Origin: Candidatus Aminicenantota bacterium
Lineage (GTDB): Bacteria; Acidobacteriota; Aminicenantia; Aminicenantales; UBA4085
Length of the DNA stretch: 64,000 bases
Direction of reading: 5' to 3'
NCBI GenBank assembly: GCA_003141555.1
Contig: PLMN01000010.1
Coordinates: 62,001 to 126,000 of the forward strand
Shown here piece after piece: positions 1-7,608 of the stretch. Position numbers and translations under genes: made by a program. Each line of letters opens with the position of its first letter. Within the stretch, counting starts at the first letter, position 1. The notes under the pieces were generated by a model. The model made no database searches. It saw nothing but the letters and a program-made list of their open reading frames with translations, and had not been told where the DNA came from.

Positions 1-115
1 GTCCCGGGCCGAAGCCCTGATTACGGGGAATAAGCGGCATTTTCCCCTGAAGTCCGACGAAACGCGAGTCCTTTCGCCCTCCGAGTTTCTGGAGGCCTTC
101 GGCTTCGGGGGCTGA
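1..115 (+). CDS. C-terminus of a PIN-domain protein, 5' end outside window
   Basis: Only the last 37 residues are visible, in the frame beginning at base 2 and ending at a TGA. The fragment reads like the end of a PIN-domain ribonuclease (VapC-type toxin or related COG1569 family): the motif ALITGNKRHFP resembles the last acidic or polar strand region of PIN folds, and VLSPSEFLE matches the usual closing segment. The catalytic acidic residues and any antitoxin would lie upstream, outside the window. Assignment rests on this short tail only, so a stand-alone PIN protein without an antitoxin is equally possible. Confidence 0.55.
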   Translation, partial: SRAEALITGNKRHFPLKSDETRVLSPSEFLEAFGFGG

Positions 116-140
116 GGGGAGCGCCCGCTCGATGACGGGA

Positions 141-485
141 TTATGTGATCCGGTAGAACCACATCAGCGGCAGCCACAGCTCGTGGGCATAGGGCAGCTT
201 CTTGTGGTTGACCAGGATCTCGGTCGATTCCCCCCAGTCGTGGACGAGGTTGAAGAGCTGGAAGAGCTCCTCGACCTCGGCGGGGGTGTAGACCGCCGAG
301 TGGCGGATCCATTCTCCGTCGCCTTCGGCCTTGTAGGTCGGGTTGCGGCGGGCGATGGCCACGGCCTTCTTGTACTCGGGCGTCATCCGGTAGCCGAAGC
401 TCACCGTGATCCGGAAGGTTTTGGCGGCGGTGCTGGGAGTGAGGATGTCTTCGAGCTTGTCCCGGGCGGCGAGGTCATCGGCCAT
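141..485 (-). CDS. Small soluble protein of unknown function, 114 aa
   Basis: The protein is not recognised. It has no signal peptide or membrane segment, a charged N-terminal half and an aromatic-rich C-terminal half containing HELWLPLMWFYRIT. It has no cysteines, and no catalytic motif is evident. No Shine-Dalgarno sequence precedes the ATG; instead a sigma-70-like -10 box ends six bases before it, so the transcript probably starts at the ATG. It is convergent with the PIN fragment and downstream of, but apparently independent from, the acyl-CoA ligase. Codon use matches the neighbouring genes, which supports a real gene. Confidence 0.7.
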   Translation of the reverse strand: MADDLAARDKLEDILTPSTAAKTFRITVSFGYRMTPEYKKAVAIARRNPTYKAEGDGEWIRHSAVYTPAEVEELFQLFNLVHDWGESTEILVNHKKLPYAHELWLPLMWFYRIT

Positions 486-491
486 GCGGTT

Positions 492-521
492 ACTCTACCA
501 CAAGAGGCGCCGGGCGTTCAA
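492..521 (-). promoter_or_regulatory. Promoter of the 114-aa gene, apparently leaderless
   Basis: On the minus strand, TTGAAC (516-521), an 18-base spacer and TAGAGT (492-497). Only six bases separate the -10 box from the ATG at 485, which would place +1 at the A of the start codon. The rest of 486-607 shows nothing else recognisable. Confidence 0.55.
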
Positions 522-607
522 ACGCGTTCGATCGCCCGGCCGGACCTAGCGGTCAGGGGGTGCGTGGATAGGCCAAATCACTTTCCCGGGGCGGCCGTGG
601 TCCTTCC

Positions 608-2521
608 TTACTCCAGCCGGCCGATGATGGTCAGGTTCTGGTGGTTGACGATGTCCTTGCCTTCGGCCGTGAAAAGGTAATCCAGGCGGGCCTTGTAGAA
701 GTCCGTGATCCGGCGCCGGACCATTTTCAGCTGGGAGTTCAACATGCGGTTCTCTTCCGTGAATGGCTCGCCGAGGACGGCGATCGCCGCCGGGAGCCAG
801 CGCCCGGGGAACATGCCCGCCTCCGTCCCGCCTTCCTTGTAGGCCGCGATCTCGCCTTCGATCAGCCGGAGCGCGGCCTCCTGGCCGTCCCGGCTCTTGA
901 GATCCAGGCCTTTGTCCTTCATCGTCCCGAGGATCGCCTCGCGGTTGGGCACGACCAGGGCCACGGTGTAGGGCGACTGGGCGTTGTAGAGTATGATCTG
1001 ATCGATGAACCTCGTCTTTTCGGTAAGGGTCTCCTCGATAACCTCGGGGCTGTATTTCTCGCCGTCGTCGGCGATGAGAAGGCTCTTCGCCCGCCCGAGG
1101 ACGAAGAGGAACCCGTCCGCGTCGAGATAGCCCAGATCGCCGGTGTAGAGCCAGCCGCCGCGGAGCGTCTCGGCCGTGGCCCGCTCGTTCTTCCAATAGC
1201 CGGCCATCACGTTTTCGCCGCGGATGACGATTTCGCCCGGATGTCCGGCCGGAACCGCGTCCCCCTTATCGTCGCAAATCCGGAGCTCGATCCCGGGCGC
1301 GACGCGCCCCGAAGATCCGAACTTGTGGCAGGCGGGGGAGTTGGAGGAAATGACCGGCGCCGCTTCGGAGAGGCCATAGCCCTGGTACATCGGCATCCCG
1401 ATCGCGCAGAAGAAGCGCTGGAGCTCGATGTCGAGGAGCGCCCCGCCGCCGACGATGTATTGGACGCGTCCCCCGAAATTGGCCCGGATCTTACTGAAGA
1501 TCAGCCGATCGTAGAGGGCCAGGGCGGGCTTGTGAAGCTTGCGGACGCCCTTCCCCCGATTCCAGCCGTCGCCATGGTAGGCGTAGGCGGTCTTCAGCGC
1601 CTTCCGGAACATGGCCTCGGCCCTTGGGCCCTTGTCGCGGATGCCCTTTTCGACGCCTTTCCGGAAATTCTTGGCGATGGCCGGCACGCTCAGGAGGACA
1701 TGCGGCCGGGTCTCCTTGATGTTCAGGACGATGTTCTTGAGCGATTCCATGTAGGACCGGGCGCGTTGGGGGGAGGCGATGACCCCGCCCGTCTTGAAGA
1801 GGGTGTACAAGCCGCATGTATGGGCGAAGGCGTGGTCCCAGGGCAGGAAGATGAGCGCGCACCAGCCGGGCTCGAACCGGACCAGCCCGTGCGACTGCTC
1901 GATGTTGGCCGTGTAGTTGCGGTGGGTGAGGATGATCCCCTTCGGGTCGGCCGTCGTTCCGGACGTATAACAGATGTTCGCCGGGTCGTCTTCGTAGACG
2001 GAGCGCCAGCGCTCGTCGAGCGCGCCTTCGTCGTGGGCCTGGAACTCCGCTCCGCGGGCCAGGACCTCGGCGAGCGGGATCTCGTCGGGCTCGTAAGCCT
2101 TGAGCTCGTCGAGGACGATCGTTATCTCGAGCTCGGGGAGGTTCTTTTTGATCTTCCGGATTTTCTCGACTTGGCTCTGGGTGACGACGGCCGCCCGGCA
2201 GCCCGAGTGCGAGAGACGGAACGTCAGGTCGCTGAGGTCCTCGATCTTGACCGAGATCGGGACATCGATGGCCCCGACGTAGAACATCCCGAGCTCGCTC
2301 ACAACCCAATCGTTGCGGGCGTCGGCGATGAGCGACATCCGGTCGCCCTTGTTGATTCCCAGGGCGAGGAGGCCGGCGGCGAACATGCGGACGCGCTCCC
2401 GCATCTGGGCGTAGGTCGTGCCCTCGTAGGCGCCGGCCTTTTTCTCGAGCATCATGACCTTGTCCGAGAATCGGGCGGCGCTGTCTTCGAACAGCTGGGG
2501 CAGGGTTCTCTTCACACCCAT
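608..2521 (-). CDS. Long-chain fatty acyl-CoA ligase (AMP-forming), 637 aa
   Basis: It activates a fatty acid to acyl-AMP and then to acyl-CoA. The adenylate-forming signatures are clear: the phosphate-binding loop YTSGTTADPKG, then YQGYGLSEAAPVI, then the hinge region WLYTGDLGYLDADGF followed by LGRAKSLLI. The length fits bacterial FadD15/FAA1-type long-chain ligases. The start was chosen at 2521 because an AAGGAGG sits at the right distance and the sequence MGVKRTLPQLFEDSA begins the typical N-terminal domain; the longer reading would overlap the promoter. No signal peptide. It is divergently transcribed from the GH172-like gene. The precise chain-length preference cannot be read from sequence. 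Confidence 0.92.
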   Translation of the reverse strand: MGVKRTLPQLFEDSAARFSDKVMMLEKKAGAYEGTTYAQMRERVRMFAAGLLALGINKGDRMSLIADARNDWVVSELGMFYVGAIDVPISVKIEDLSDLTFRLSHSGCRAAVVTQSQVEKIRKIKKNLPELEITIVLDELKAYEPDEIPLAEVLARGAEFQAHDEGALDERWRSVYEDDPANICYTSGTTADPKGIILTHRNYTANIEQSHGLVRFEPGWCALIFLPWDHAFAHTCGLYTLFKTGGVIASPQRARSYMESLKNIVLNIKETRPHVLLSVPAIAKNFRKGVEKGIRDKGPRAEAMFRKALKTAYAYHGDGWNRGKGVRKLHKPALALYDRLIFSKIRANFGGRVQYIVGGGALLDIELQRFFCAIGMPMYQGYGLSEAAPVISSNSPACHKFGSSGRVAPGIELRICDDKGDAVPAGHPGEIVIRGENVMAGYWKNERATAETLRGGWLYTGDLGYLDADGFLFVLGRAKSLLIADDGEKYSPEVIEETLTEKTRFIDQIILYNAQSPYTVALVVPNREAILGTMKDKGLDLKSRDGQEAALRLIEGEIAAYKEGGTEAGMFPGRWLPAAIAVLGEPFTEENRMLNSQLKMVRRRITDFYKARLDYLFTAEGKDIVNHQNLTIIGRLE

Positions 2522-2545
2522 GGGAGCCTCCTTGCTGGGTGAGAA

Positions 2546-2574
2546 ATCGTATATCGGGCCGGAGAAAAAGTCAA
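2546..2574 (-). promoter_or_regulatory. Promoter of the acyl-CoA ligase
   Basis: On the minus strand, TTGACT (2569-2574), 17-base spacer, TACGAT (2546-2551), leaving a short leader with an AAGGAGG ribosome site before the ATG at 2521. Confidence 0.6.
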
Positions 2575-2581
2575 AGCGGCC

Positions 2582-2610
2582 TTGACAGATCGCGGGCAGG
2601 GGGGAAGAAT
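2582..2610 (+). promoter_or_regulatory. Candidate promoter of the GH172-like gene
   Basis: TTGACA (2582-2587), 17-base spacer, AAGAAT (2605-2610). The -35 is perfect and the -10 weak. It lies back to back with the ligase promoter, the two -35 boxes being eight bases apart, so one regulator could affect both. Confidence 0.45.
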
Positions 2611-2637
2611 GGCTGGAGAAATGACCGAGGAGGGACC

Positions 2638-4218
2638 ATGACGAAATCCGCCTTGAATGCCGCAATGCGGGCTGCCGCCGTTCTCATCTTGGCGGCGGGT
2701 GTCCCGGGCCTTCCGGCTCAGGACCTGAGCGACCTGATGAGGATCAAGCCGGGCCGGTCCGCGGCCGTCACGTCGGCCGATCCGAACCCGGACAGCAACG
2801 CCGACCGGATCAAGTATATCGCCCCGGGCGAGACCCGGGTCCTGGCCGATATCCAGGGGCCGGCCGTCATCCGCCATATCTGGCTGACGTTCAACGAGGC
2901 CCGGCCGAACTGGCTCGAAGCCGGCGGCTCGGCCCGCCCGGACGAGATCGTCCTGAGAATGTACTGGGACGGCTCGCCCGAGCCGGCCGTCGAGGCGCCG
3001 CTCGGGGACTTCTTTGCGTCCGGCTTCGGACTGCGCAAGGAAATCGTGTCGGTGCCCCTCCAGATCAAGGGCGGCGACGGCTACAATTCCTTCTGGCCCA
3101 TGCCTTTCGCCAAGCGCGGCGTCATCACGGTCACTAACGAGAGCGCCAAAAACGTCCGGAGCTTCTATTATCATGTCGATTACACGGCCGGCGAGGAGCT
3201 CCCGGCCAAGGTCGCGTACTTCTGCGCCCAATACCGGAACGAGTTCCCCGAAAAGACGGGCCGCGACTATCTCATCCTGGACGCGGAGGGCGAAGGCCAC
3301 TACGTCGGGACGGTGATGTCGGCCCGGTCGCGGAGCCCGCTCTGGTTCGGCGAGGGCGACGCGAAATTCTATGTGGACGGGGCGAAGACCCCCTCGATCC
3401 AGGGGACCGGGACCGAGGACTACTTCCTCATGGCCTGGGGCCTCGTCGAGAGGCTCTTTCCCTATTTCGGCTGCACGTACATGAGCTGCCCGCTCGATGA
3501 CCTCGGGGTCCAGTACTCGCTCTACCGCTGGCATATCGCCGACCCCGTCCGCTTTACGACGTCCCTGCGCTTTGAAATCGAGCACAAGGGCTGGATCAGC
3601 GCCGATGAGATCGAGAGCGGCAAGATCGAAGGCCACGTCGAGAAGGAAGACGACATGGCCACCGTGGCCTTCTGGTACCAGACCGGCCGTCCCAAGCGGT
3701 TCGCCCCGATTCCGCCGCTCGCGGCCCGCCTCCTTCCCGATCTCGATCTCGTGACCGAGGGGAAGGCGATGCTGCCCACCGCCCGGCATTCGGAAGGAGC
3801 GGCCAGCCTCGAGAAAGGCTACGACTGGACGGGCGACGGGCAGATCCTCTTCAAGCCCGCCGCGCCGGCCGGGTTCCTCGAAGTCACATTCGATGTGGCC
3901 AAGGCGGAATACCGCGGCCTGATGCTCCGCCTGACGCAATCCGAGGATTACGGCATCTTCCGGGTGTTCCTCGACGGCCAGCGCGCCAAGCGCCTCGACG
4001 GCGACCCCACGGGTTCGGAGGTGGCCGATATCGACCTCTATGCCCCGACGCTCGACGTCCGGGACCATTACATCGGGAGCTACGCCTTCACCCCGGGAAA
4101 GCATACGATCCGCCTGGAGTGCGTCGGGAAGAATCCGTCGAGCAAGGGAAGCCTCCTCGGGCTCGATTCGGTCCGGCTGCGCGAGCGGTGGCTCAAGAAG
4201 CGGAAGCTGCTGCAATAA
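2638..4218 (+). CDS. Secreted DUF2961 (GH172-like) protein, 526 aa
   Basis: A signal peptide (MTKSALNAAMRAAAVLILAA, cleavage near PAQD) is followed by the DUF2961 region, with characteristic stretches such as RHIWLTF, LRMYWDG, a GDGYNSFWPMPF segment and GTGTEDYF. DUF2961 corresponds to glycoside hydrolase family 172, which includes difructose dianhydride and arabinofuranoside-acting enzymes and forms trimers of jelly-roll subunits. The C-terminal third (about residues 390-520) resembles a second beta-sandwich. The start at 2638 is set by GAGGAGGG just upstream. Probably periplasmic or surface glycan processing; substrate unknown. Confidence 0.85.
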   Translation: MTKSALNAAMRAAAVLILAAGVPGLPAQDLSDLMRIKPGRSAAVTSADPNPDSNADRIKYIAPGETRVLADIQGPAVIRHIWLTFNEARPNWLEAGGSARPDEIVLRMYWDGSPEPAVEAPLGDFFASGFGLRKEIVSVPLQIKGGDGYNSFWPMPFAKRGVITVTNESAKNVRSFYYHVDYTAGEELPAKVAYFCAQYRNEFPEKTGRDYLILDAEGEGHYVGTVMSARSRSPLWFGEGDAKFYVDGAKTPSIQGTGTEDYFLMAWGLVERLFPYFGCTYMSCPLDDLGVQYSLYRWHIADPVRFTTSLRFEIEHKGWISADEIESGKIEGHVEKEDDMATVAFWYQTGRPKRFAPIPPLAARLLPDLDLVTEGKAMLPTARHSEGAASLEKGYDWTGDGQILFKPAAPAGFLEVTFDVAKAEYRGLMLRLTQSEDYGIFRVFLDGQRAKRLDGDPTGSEVADIDLYAPTLDVRDHYIGSYAFTPGKHTIRLECVGKNPSSKGSLLGLDSVRLRERWLKKRKLLQ

Positions 4219-4222
4219 GCGG

Positions 4223-4241
4223 CCGGCCGGGGCCCGGCCGG
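4223..4241. terminator. GC hairpin between convergent genes
   Basis: CCGGCCGG (4223-4230), loop GGC, CCGGCCGG (4234-4241): a perfect 8-bp stem between the convergent stops of the GH172-like and lipoprotein genes. No T-run on either side, so intrinsic termination is uncertain. Confidence 0.35.
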
Positions 4242-4282
4242 GAGGAAGCGGCCTTCGGGGCCGTGGCCGCGGGGGCGCACGC

Positions 4283-4702
4283 CTAGCGGTATTCGTTCAG
4301 GATCCTCTGCATGAAGATCACGACTTTTTTCTCGAGGTCGGCCCGCTTGTCCAGGGGTTGCTTGGCTTCGAATGCCTTGAACTCCTCTTGGGTCACCTGG
4401 AACTTTACATAGAGATCGCTCATGCTCTGTTCGGCCTGCGGAATGTCGTCCTTGTATTTCTCGAAGATCAGGGCCATGCGGGCCCGGATCTCGACATAGA
4501 CGTCGTCGTTCATCTTAGAAGCCGGGGGCACGGGCTTGGCCGCGGCTTCCGCCGCGGCGGCATCGGCGGCCTGCTCCGCGTCGAGCTTCGCCTGCTCGGC
4601 AGCTTCGGGCGTCTCGCTTCCCTTCGACTTCTTGCAGGCGGGCGCGGCGACGATGAGGAGCGCGGCGCAGAGGGCGATCAGGATGAGGGCGGTCTTTTTC
4701 AT
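4283..4702 (-). CDS. Small lipoprotein of unknown function, 139 aa
   Basis: A lipoprotein signal ends in the lipobox AAPAC (cysteine near residue 23), followed by a lysine-rich linker, an Ala/Glu/Asp-rich stretch likely to be helical (about residues 30-65) and a charged helical C-terminal domain with ILNEYR at the end. No enzyme motif is visible. It is expected to be an envelope-anchored helical protein. Convergent with the GH172-like gene. A TAATAT -10-like box lies at 4725-4730, but no convincing -35 or Shine-Dalgarno sequence could be found. Confidence 0.75.
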   Translation of the reverse strand: MKKTALILIALCAALLIVAAPACKKSKGSETPEAAEQAKLDAEQAADAAAAEAAAKPVPPASKMNDDVYVEIRARMALIFEKYKDDIPQAEQSMSDLYVKFQVTQEEFKAFEAKQPLDKRADLEKKVVIFMQRILNEYR

Positions 4703-4743
4703 GGAATTCTGTCTCTAAAACCCTATATTAGCATGGACGGATT

Positions 4744-4774
4744 GTCATTGCGAGGCCTCTTGGCCGAAGCAATC
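4744..4774. repeat. Possible dispersed-repeat motif (ATTGCGAGG ... GAAGCAATC)
   Basis: GTCATTGCGAGG followed by GGCCGAAGCAATC resembles a short dispersed repeat found in many bacterial genomes, whose ends ATTGC/GCAAT are complementary. Only one copy is in this window, so repetition cannot be shown here. Confidence 0.35.
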
Positions 4775-4790
4775 GCGCGGCGGGTCCTGT

Positions 4791-4909
4791 CGCCGACCAG
4801 CCCCGCCGCCCTCGAAAAATGGGGACACAGAACCGTGTAGTCTATCTGTTTATAGTCGGTTGGCGTTCTGTGTCCCCTTTTTCCGGAGGCCGGTGGGGCT
4901 GGTCGGCGC
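4791..4909. repeat. Long imperfect palindrome (MITE/REP-like element)
   Basis: Two nested inverted-repeat arms surround a 31-base centre. The inner arms are ATGGGGACACAGAAC (4819-4833) and GTTCTGTGTCCCC (4865-4877); the outer arms are CGCCGACCAGCCCCGCCG (4791-4808) and a complementary copy ending GGGGCTGGTCGGCG (4895-4908). The inner motif GGGGACACAGAAC is of the kind found near REP-associated tyrosine transposases and small non-autonomous elements. No ORF lies inside. The region 4703-5010 otherwise holds only the GH109 promoter. Confidence 0.6.
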
Positions 4910-4942
4910 CACCCGCCGGGCACATCTTCTTTAGATGACATG

Positions 4943-4972
4943 TTTACATCCTCCCGGCTTTTTAGGTATAAG
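4943..4972 (+). promoter_or_regulatory. Promoter of the GH109-like gene
   Basis: TTTACA (4943-4948), 18-base spacer, TATAAG (4967-4972), then a leader with GGGAGGG before the ATG at 5011. Confidence 0.5.
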
Positions 4973-5010
4973 GGAAAGGATTCGATTCCGCATATCTTAC
5001 GGGAGGGAAC

Positions 5011-6375
5011 ATGAGCAACGATACCAAGAATCCGAGCCGGAGGGATTTCCTCAAAGCCGGGGCCGTAGCCGGGCTCGGCACGGCGCTTGTCGGGCTTCCC
5101 CTGGCCAAGGCGGCCGCCGGCCAAGCCAAAGGCGAGGCGCGCACCCAGTTCCGGGCGAAGCCCTTCGACGTGGTCCGGGTCGGCTTCGTCGGGGTGGGCG
5201 GCATGGGCTCGGCCCATTTCCAGAACTACCTTCAAATCGACGGCGTCCAGGTCAAAGCCGTCTGCGACATCGTCCCGGCCAAGGTCGAGCGCGCCCAGGA
5301 CTGGGCCGTCAAAGCCGGCCAGCCCAAGCCGACGGGGTATTCGAACGGGCCGACGGACTTCAAGCGGATGTGCGAGAAGGAAGACCTCGACCTGGTCATG
5401 ACCGCCACGCCCTGGGAATGGCACGTCCCCGTGCTCGTCGCGGCCATGGAGAGCGGCAAGCATGCCGTCACTGAGGTGCCGGCGGCCATGAGTCTCGAGG
5501 ATTGTTGGAAGATCGTCGAGACGGCCGAGCGGACGGGCAAACACTGCCAAATGATGGAGAACTGCTGCTACGACCGAATCGAGCTCATGACCCTGAATCT
5601 GGTCCGGCGGGGTATTCTCGGCGAGGTGCTCCACGCCGAAGCCGGATACCTCCACGACCTCCGCGACGTCAAATTTTCCAAGGAGGGCGAGGGGCTGTGG
5701 CGGCGGGCCTGGTCCCAGAAGCTCAACGGCAACCTCTACCCGACCCACGGCCTGGGCCCGGTCGCCCAAGCCATGAACGTCAACCGGGGTGACGCCTTCG
5801 ATATTCTGGTCTCGTTCAGCAGCCCGACGCGCGGCCTGCACGAATATGCCGTTGAGAAATTCGGCCCGGATTCGCCCCAGGCTGCGGAGAAATACGCCCT
5901 GGGCGACGTCAACACGAGCCTGATACGGACTAAGCTCGGCAAGACGATTATCCTCATCCACGACACGAACCTTCCCCGGCCCTATACCCGGATCAATCTG
6001 GTGCAGGGAACGAAGGGCGTCGCCATGAAATGGCCCGACCGGGTGTATATCGAAGGCCGGGCGGCCAAGGCCCACGAGTGGGACGACTTCGAGAAATTCG
6101 CCGCCGAGTTCGAGCACCCGCTCTGGAAGGCGATCGCTTCAAAGGGCGAGGGCCGCGGCCACGGCGGGATGGATTATATCGAGGACTTCCGCCTCATCCA
6201 GTCGCTGCGCAAGGGCGATCCGCTCGACCAGGACGTCTACGACGCCGCCGCCTGGAGCGCGATCGTCGGGGCCAGCTGCCAGTCCGTGGCGAAGAGCGGG
6301 ACGCCGGTCGCGATCCCCGATTTCACGCGCGGCAAATGGAAAACCAACCCCCCGCTGGGGATCGTCACGGCCTGA
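5011..6375 (+). CDS. Tat-exported Gfo/Idh/MocA protein, GH109-like, 454 aa
   Basis: A twin-arginine signal (SRRDFLKAG, hydrophobic to about residue 35) precedes a Rossmann domain with the NAD-binding loop GFVGVGGMGSAH. The body carries the features of glycoside hydrolase family 109 (NAD-dependent alpha-N-acetylgalactosaminidases): TATPWEWHVPV, EVPAAMSLEDCWKIVE, GYLHDLRDVKF and LYPTHGLGPVAQAMNVNRGD. GH109 enzymes hydrolyse alpha-linked GalNAc by a transient oxidation at C3, keeping the NAD bound. Export of a folded, cofactor-loaded protein through Tat is consistent with that. The substrate could be another amino sugar. The start is set by a GGGAGGG ribosome site. Confidence 0.88.
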   Translation: MSNDTKNPSRRDFLKAGAVAGLGTALVGLPLAKAAAGQAKGEARTQFRAKPFDVVRVGFVGVGGMGSAHFQNYLQIDGVQVKAVCDIVPAKVERAQDWAVKAGQPKPTGYSNGPTDFKRMCEKEDLDLVMTATPWEWHVPVLVAAMESGKHAVTEVPAAMSLEDCWKIVETAERTGKHCQMMENCCYDRIELMTLNLVRRGILGEVLHAEAGYLHDLRDVKFSKEGEGLWRRAWSQKLNGNLYPTHGLGPVAQAMNVNRGDAFDILVSFSSPTRGLHEYAVEKFGPDSPQAAEKYALGDVNTSLIRTKLGKTIILIHDTNLPRPYTRINLVQGTKGVAMKWPDRVYIEGRAAKAHEWDDFEKFAAEFEHPLWKAIASKGEGRGHGGMDYIEDFRLIQSLRKGDPLDQDVYDAAAWSAIVGASCQSVAKSGTPVAIPDFTRGKWKTNPPLGIVTA

Positions 6376-6391
6376 AGCCGCCGGACTCCGG

Positions 6392-7438
6392 TCAGACGAT
6401 CAGCATGCAGTCGCCGTAGGAAAAGAAGCGATAGCCTTCATGGACGGCTTCGCGGTAAGCGGCCAGGATGAGATCCCGGCCGGCGAAGGCCGACACGAGC
6501 ATCAAGAGCGTTGATTTCGGTAGGTGGAAGTTCGTCAACAGCCGGTCGACGACCCGGAATTCGAAACTGGGATAAATGAAGATCGACGTCGCGGCGCGTC
6601 CGGCCATGATTCCGCCGGATCCGCTTTCGCCGCGCCGGGCCGCGCTTTCGAGCGCCCGGACGACCGTCGTCCCCACGGCGGTCACGGTCCGGCCCTCGCC
6701 CTTCGCCGCGCCGATCGCCGCGGCCGCGGCCTCGGAAACCACGTATGTCTCCTCGAGCATTCGATGGTCTTCAAGGCGTTCCATCCGCACGGGCTGGAAC
6801 GTAGCCGGGCCGACGTCGAGCGTAACCTCGACGACGGACACGCCCTTTCCCCGGACCTCGCCCAGGATCTCCGGCGTGAAGTGGAGGCCGGCCGTCGGCG
6901 CGGCGATGGCGCCATCCTTCGCGGCGAATATGGTCTGATACCTGTCCAAATCTCCGGACCGGTGCTTGACGTCTTCTTTCTTGCGTTTGATATAGGGGGG
7001 CAGAGGCGCGTATCCGATCGACTTGAGATGCCCGAGGACATCGATGATCGGAAATTGGAGCGTTCTTCGGCCTTCATCTCCCGTCCCGGCCACTTCGGCC
7101 TCGAGCCCGGCGGGAAAAACGATCTTATCTCCGAAATGGACGCGTTTGGCCGGCTTGCAGAGGACCTCCCACAATCCCGCCGCTTTCTCCTTGATGAACA
7201 GGAATTCGATCGACGCATCGCCCCGCCGGCCCCAGGCCTTGGCCGGAATGACCTTCGTGTCGTTCAGAACAAGAACGTCGCCCGGATTCATATGATCCGG
7301 GAATTCCCTGAATCGGGCGTGAAAGAATCGGCCATCCTTACGCGAAACGACCATCATCCGCGAATCGTCCCGGCGGGCGAGGGGGTGTTGGGCGATCAGC
7401 CCGGGCGGGAGGTCATAGTCGAAATCGGCTGCGAGCAT
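6392..7438 (-). CDS. queA: S-adenosylmethionine:tRNA ribosyltransferase-isomerase QueA, 348 aa
   Basis: It transfers and isomerises the ribosyl part of S-adenosylmethionine onto preQ1 at tRNA position 34, forming epoxyqueuosine. Family-typical segments are present across the full length: FDYDLPPGLIAQHPL at the N-terminus, DVLVLNDTKVIPA, the AAPTAGLHFTPE region, VTLDVGPATFQPV and NFHLPKSTLLMLVSAF near the C-terminus. The length is normal. It is the last gene of the ruvA-ruvB-small ORF-queA set, six bases after the small ORF stop, so its translation may be coupled. Confidence 0.97.
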   Translation of the reverse strand: MLAADFDYDLPPGLIAQHPLARRDDSRMMVVSRKDGRFFHARFREFPDHMNPGDVLVLNDTKVIPAKAWGRRGDASIEFLFIKEKAAGLWEVLCKPAKRVHFGDKIVFPAGLEAEVAGTGDEGRRTLQFPIIDVLGHLKSIGYAPLPPYIKRKKEDVKHRSGDLDRYQTIFAAKDGAIAAPTAGLHFTPEILGEVRGKGVSVVEVTLDVGPATFQPVRMERLEDHRMLEETYVVSEAAAAAIGAAKGEGRTVTAVGTTVVRALESAARRGESGSGGIMAGRAATSIFIYPSFEFRVVDRLLTNFHLPKSTLLMLVSAFAGRDLILAAYREAVHEGYRFFSYGDCMLIV

Positions 7439-7444
7439 GCCGGA

Positions 7445-7603
7445 TCATTTGTTCCGACGGGCGGCCAGACCGAAACCGAGAAAATATTTCCGCCAGGCTT
7501 GTTCAGTGGATTGGAATTGATTGTCGCCCAGGAAAAAATCAAGCAGCTCCTCCGCCATGATTTTGAGTTCCGTCAACGATATCGGCGAAGCGATGATCCG
7601 CAT
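7445..7603 (-). CDS. Small ORF between ruvB and queA, 52 aa
   Basis: The ATG lies five bases after the ruvB stop and is preceded by AAGGA inside the ruvB end, a good ribosome site; the stop is six bases before queA. The N-terminal stretch IASPISLTELKIMAEEL resembles, from memory, the opening of DUF5674-type proteins (usually about 100-110 aa), but the expected continuation is missing and the remainder (ending GFGLAARRNK) is unlike it. It may be a genuine small protein or a truncated, decayed DUF5674 gene that preserves translational coupling between ruvB and queA. Confidence 0.5.
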   Translation of the reverse strand: MRIIASPISLTELKIMAEELLDFFLGDNQFQSTEQAWRKYFLGFGLAARRNK

Positions 7604-7608
7604 GGCGG

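Noticed and set aside
641-2542. A 633-codon plus-strand frame over the acyl-CoA ligase
   Set aside because: Shadow; no family features, while the minus strand carries all adenylate-forming motifs.
2512-4215. A 567-codon minus-strand frame over the GH172-like gene
   Set aside because: Shadow in GC-rich sequence; it also crosses the divergent promoters.
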